A DNA stretch of 25,978 nt from positions 1-25,978 of the forward strand of contig CALFBV010000095.1 in the NCBI GenBank assembly GCA_937951395.1. The letters are read 5' to 3'. Both the position numbers and the translations under genes were made by a program. Under the pieces are notes generated by a model that was given only the letters and a program-made list of their open reading frames with translations, searched no databases and was not told the DNA's origin. Below, in pieces: positions 25,509 to 25,978 of this stretch. The first letter of the stretch is position 1; each line of letters begins with the position of its first letter. The DNA comes from an uncultured Rubritalea sp. (lineage in GTDB: Bacteria; Verrucomicrobiota; Verrucomicrobiia; Verrucomicrobiales; Akkermansiaceae).

Positions 25509-25978
25509 ATGGATGAATCCACCTACGACAAGACCTCTCAAGCCCACGATGCCAACTATGAGCAATCCCTCCGCCCTCCCGCATTTAGCGAGTTTCACGG
25601 TCAGGATAAAATCAAAGAACGCCTCACCCTCATGGTCGAAGCAGCGCAGCAGCGCGATGACGTCCTAGAACACATCCTCCTCTCTGGGCCTCCAGGTTTA
25701 GGCAAGACCACACTCGCCAACATCATTTCTGGTGCAGCTGGAACTCAGCTTCACACCACCTCAGGCCCGCAGATCGAGAAGGCTGGAGACCTTGCAGGCA
25801 TCCTCACGAACGTGCAGAAAGGTGATATTCTGTTCATCGATGAAATTCACCGACTCCACCCCGCCATCGAAGAATACCTCTACCCAGCAATGGAAGATTT
25901 CCGCTTAGACATCATCATTGACTCAGGCCCATCAGCTCGCTCGATCCAACTAAATTTACCAAAATTCACCCTCGTAGG
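25509..25978 (+). CDS. ruvB: Holliday junction branch-migration ATPase RuvB (partial, runs off right edge)
   Basis: ATG at 25509 opens a frame with no stop before the window end (about 156 codons). The start region has [20 protein letters not shown], the common RuvB N-terminus, then Walker A in [16 protein letters not shown], Walker B in [10 protein letters not shown] followed by [20 protein letters not shown], and [17 protein letters not shown], which includes the presensor beta-hairpin region specific to RuvB. RuvB hexamers drive branch migration with RuvA in recombinational repair. The C-terminal half lies outside. The start region is AAAACTTATCGCA before ATG, with no Shine-Dalgarno. Confidence 0.95.
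   Translation, partial: MDESTYDKTSQAHDANYEQSLRPPAFSEFHGQDKIKERLTLMVEAAQQRDDVLEHILLSGPPGLGKTTLANIISGAAGTQLHTTSGPQIEKAGDLAGILTNVQKGDILFIDEIHRLHPAIEEYLYPAMEDFRLDIIIDSGPSARSIQLNLPKFTLV

Overview
The window reads as chromosomal DNA of a Gram-negative, didermic bacterium, most likely a Verrucomicrobiota member. This placement is inferred. Supporting points are LpxI-type lipid A synthesis, an outer-membrane porin, clusters of very small lipoproteins, mostly non-Shine-Dalgarno start regions, and the NirA/CysJ/Nrt/Nas gene mix. No sequence search was possible. The DNA is moderate in GC, with no rRNA, tRNA, CRISPR array or insertion sequence seen.

Left part (1-8281). The window opens with the 3' end of a selB-like gene. 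Three minus-strand lipoprotein genes of 49, 30 and 42 codons follow, too short for ordinary gene calling, with two good intrinsic terminators. Next come plus-strand housekeeping genes: asd, an ispA-type prenyl diphosphate synthase and a secreted monoheme cytochrome c, ending at a strong terminator. A small decayed sugar-nucleotide region follows on the minus strand: an intact rfbA lies between an rfbC remnant with an in-frame TAG and a lactonase-family gene with an in-frame TAA at codon 30 and a missing 3' end. Plus-strand metY and a class I DAHP synthase close this part.

Centre (8351-23359). This is a complete nitrate assimilation island. An ABC importer (binding protein, permease, two ATPases) brings in nitrate. 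A cytoplasmic molybdopterin nitrate reductase is encoded with a fused DmsB-DmsC-like iron-sulfur/membrane-anchor protein. A siroheme reductase with the nitrite-type KFN signature is paired with a CysJ-like NADPH diflavin reductase. A LysR-type regulator is divergent from the nitrate reductase genes, and a porin follows it. Together they predict: porin, binding protein, ABC importer, quinol-linked nitrate reduction, NADPH-linked nitrite reduction to ammonium. Related ATGAAT...TT.AAT-type sequences lie upstream of the nrt, nas and nir units and, less clearly, the porin, suggesting one regulon.

Two architectures stand out. The NrtB-like permease carries about 250 extra charged, coiled-coil-like residues between its first membrane helix and its transport core. 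The nitrate reductase appears tethered to the inner membrane by a one-chain DmsBC fusion rather than served by ferredoxin or NAD(P)H.

Right part (23578-25978). The redox repressor rex, a frameshifted small ORF directly behind lpxI, lpxI itself (all minus), and the 5' part of ruvB running off the right edge.
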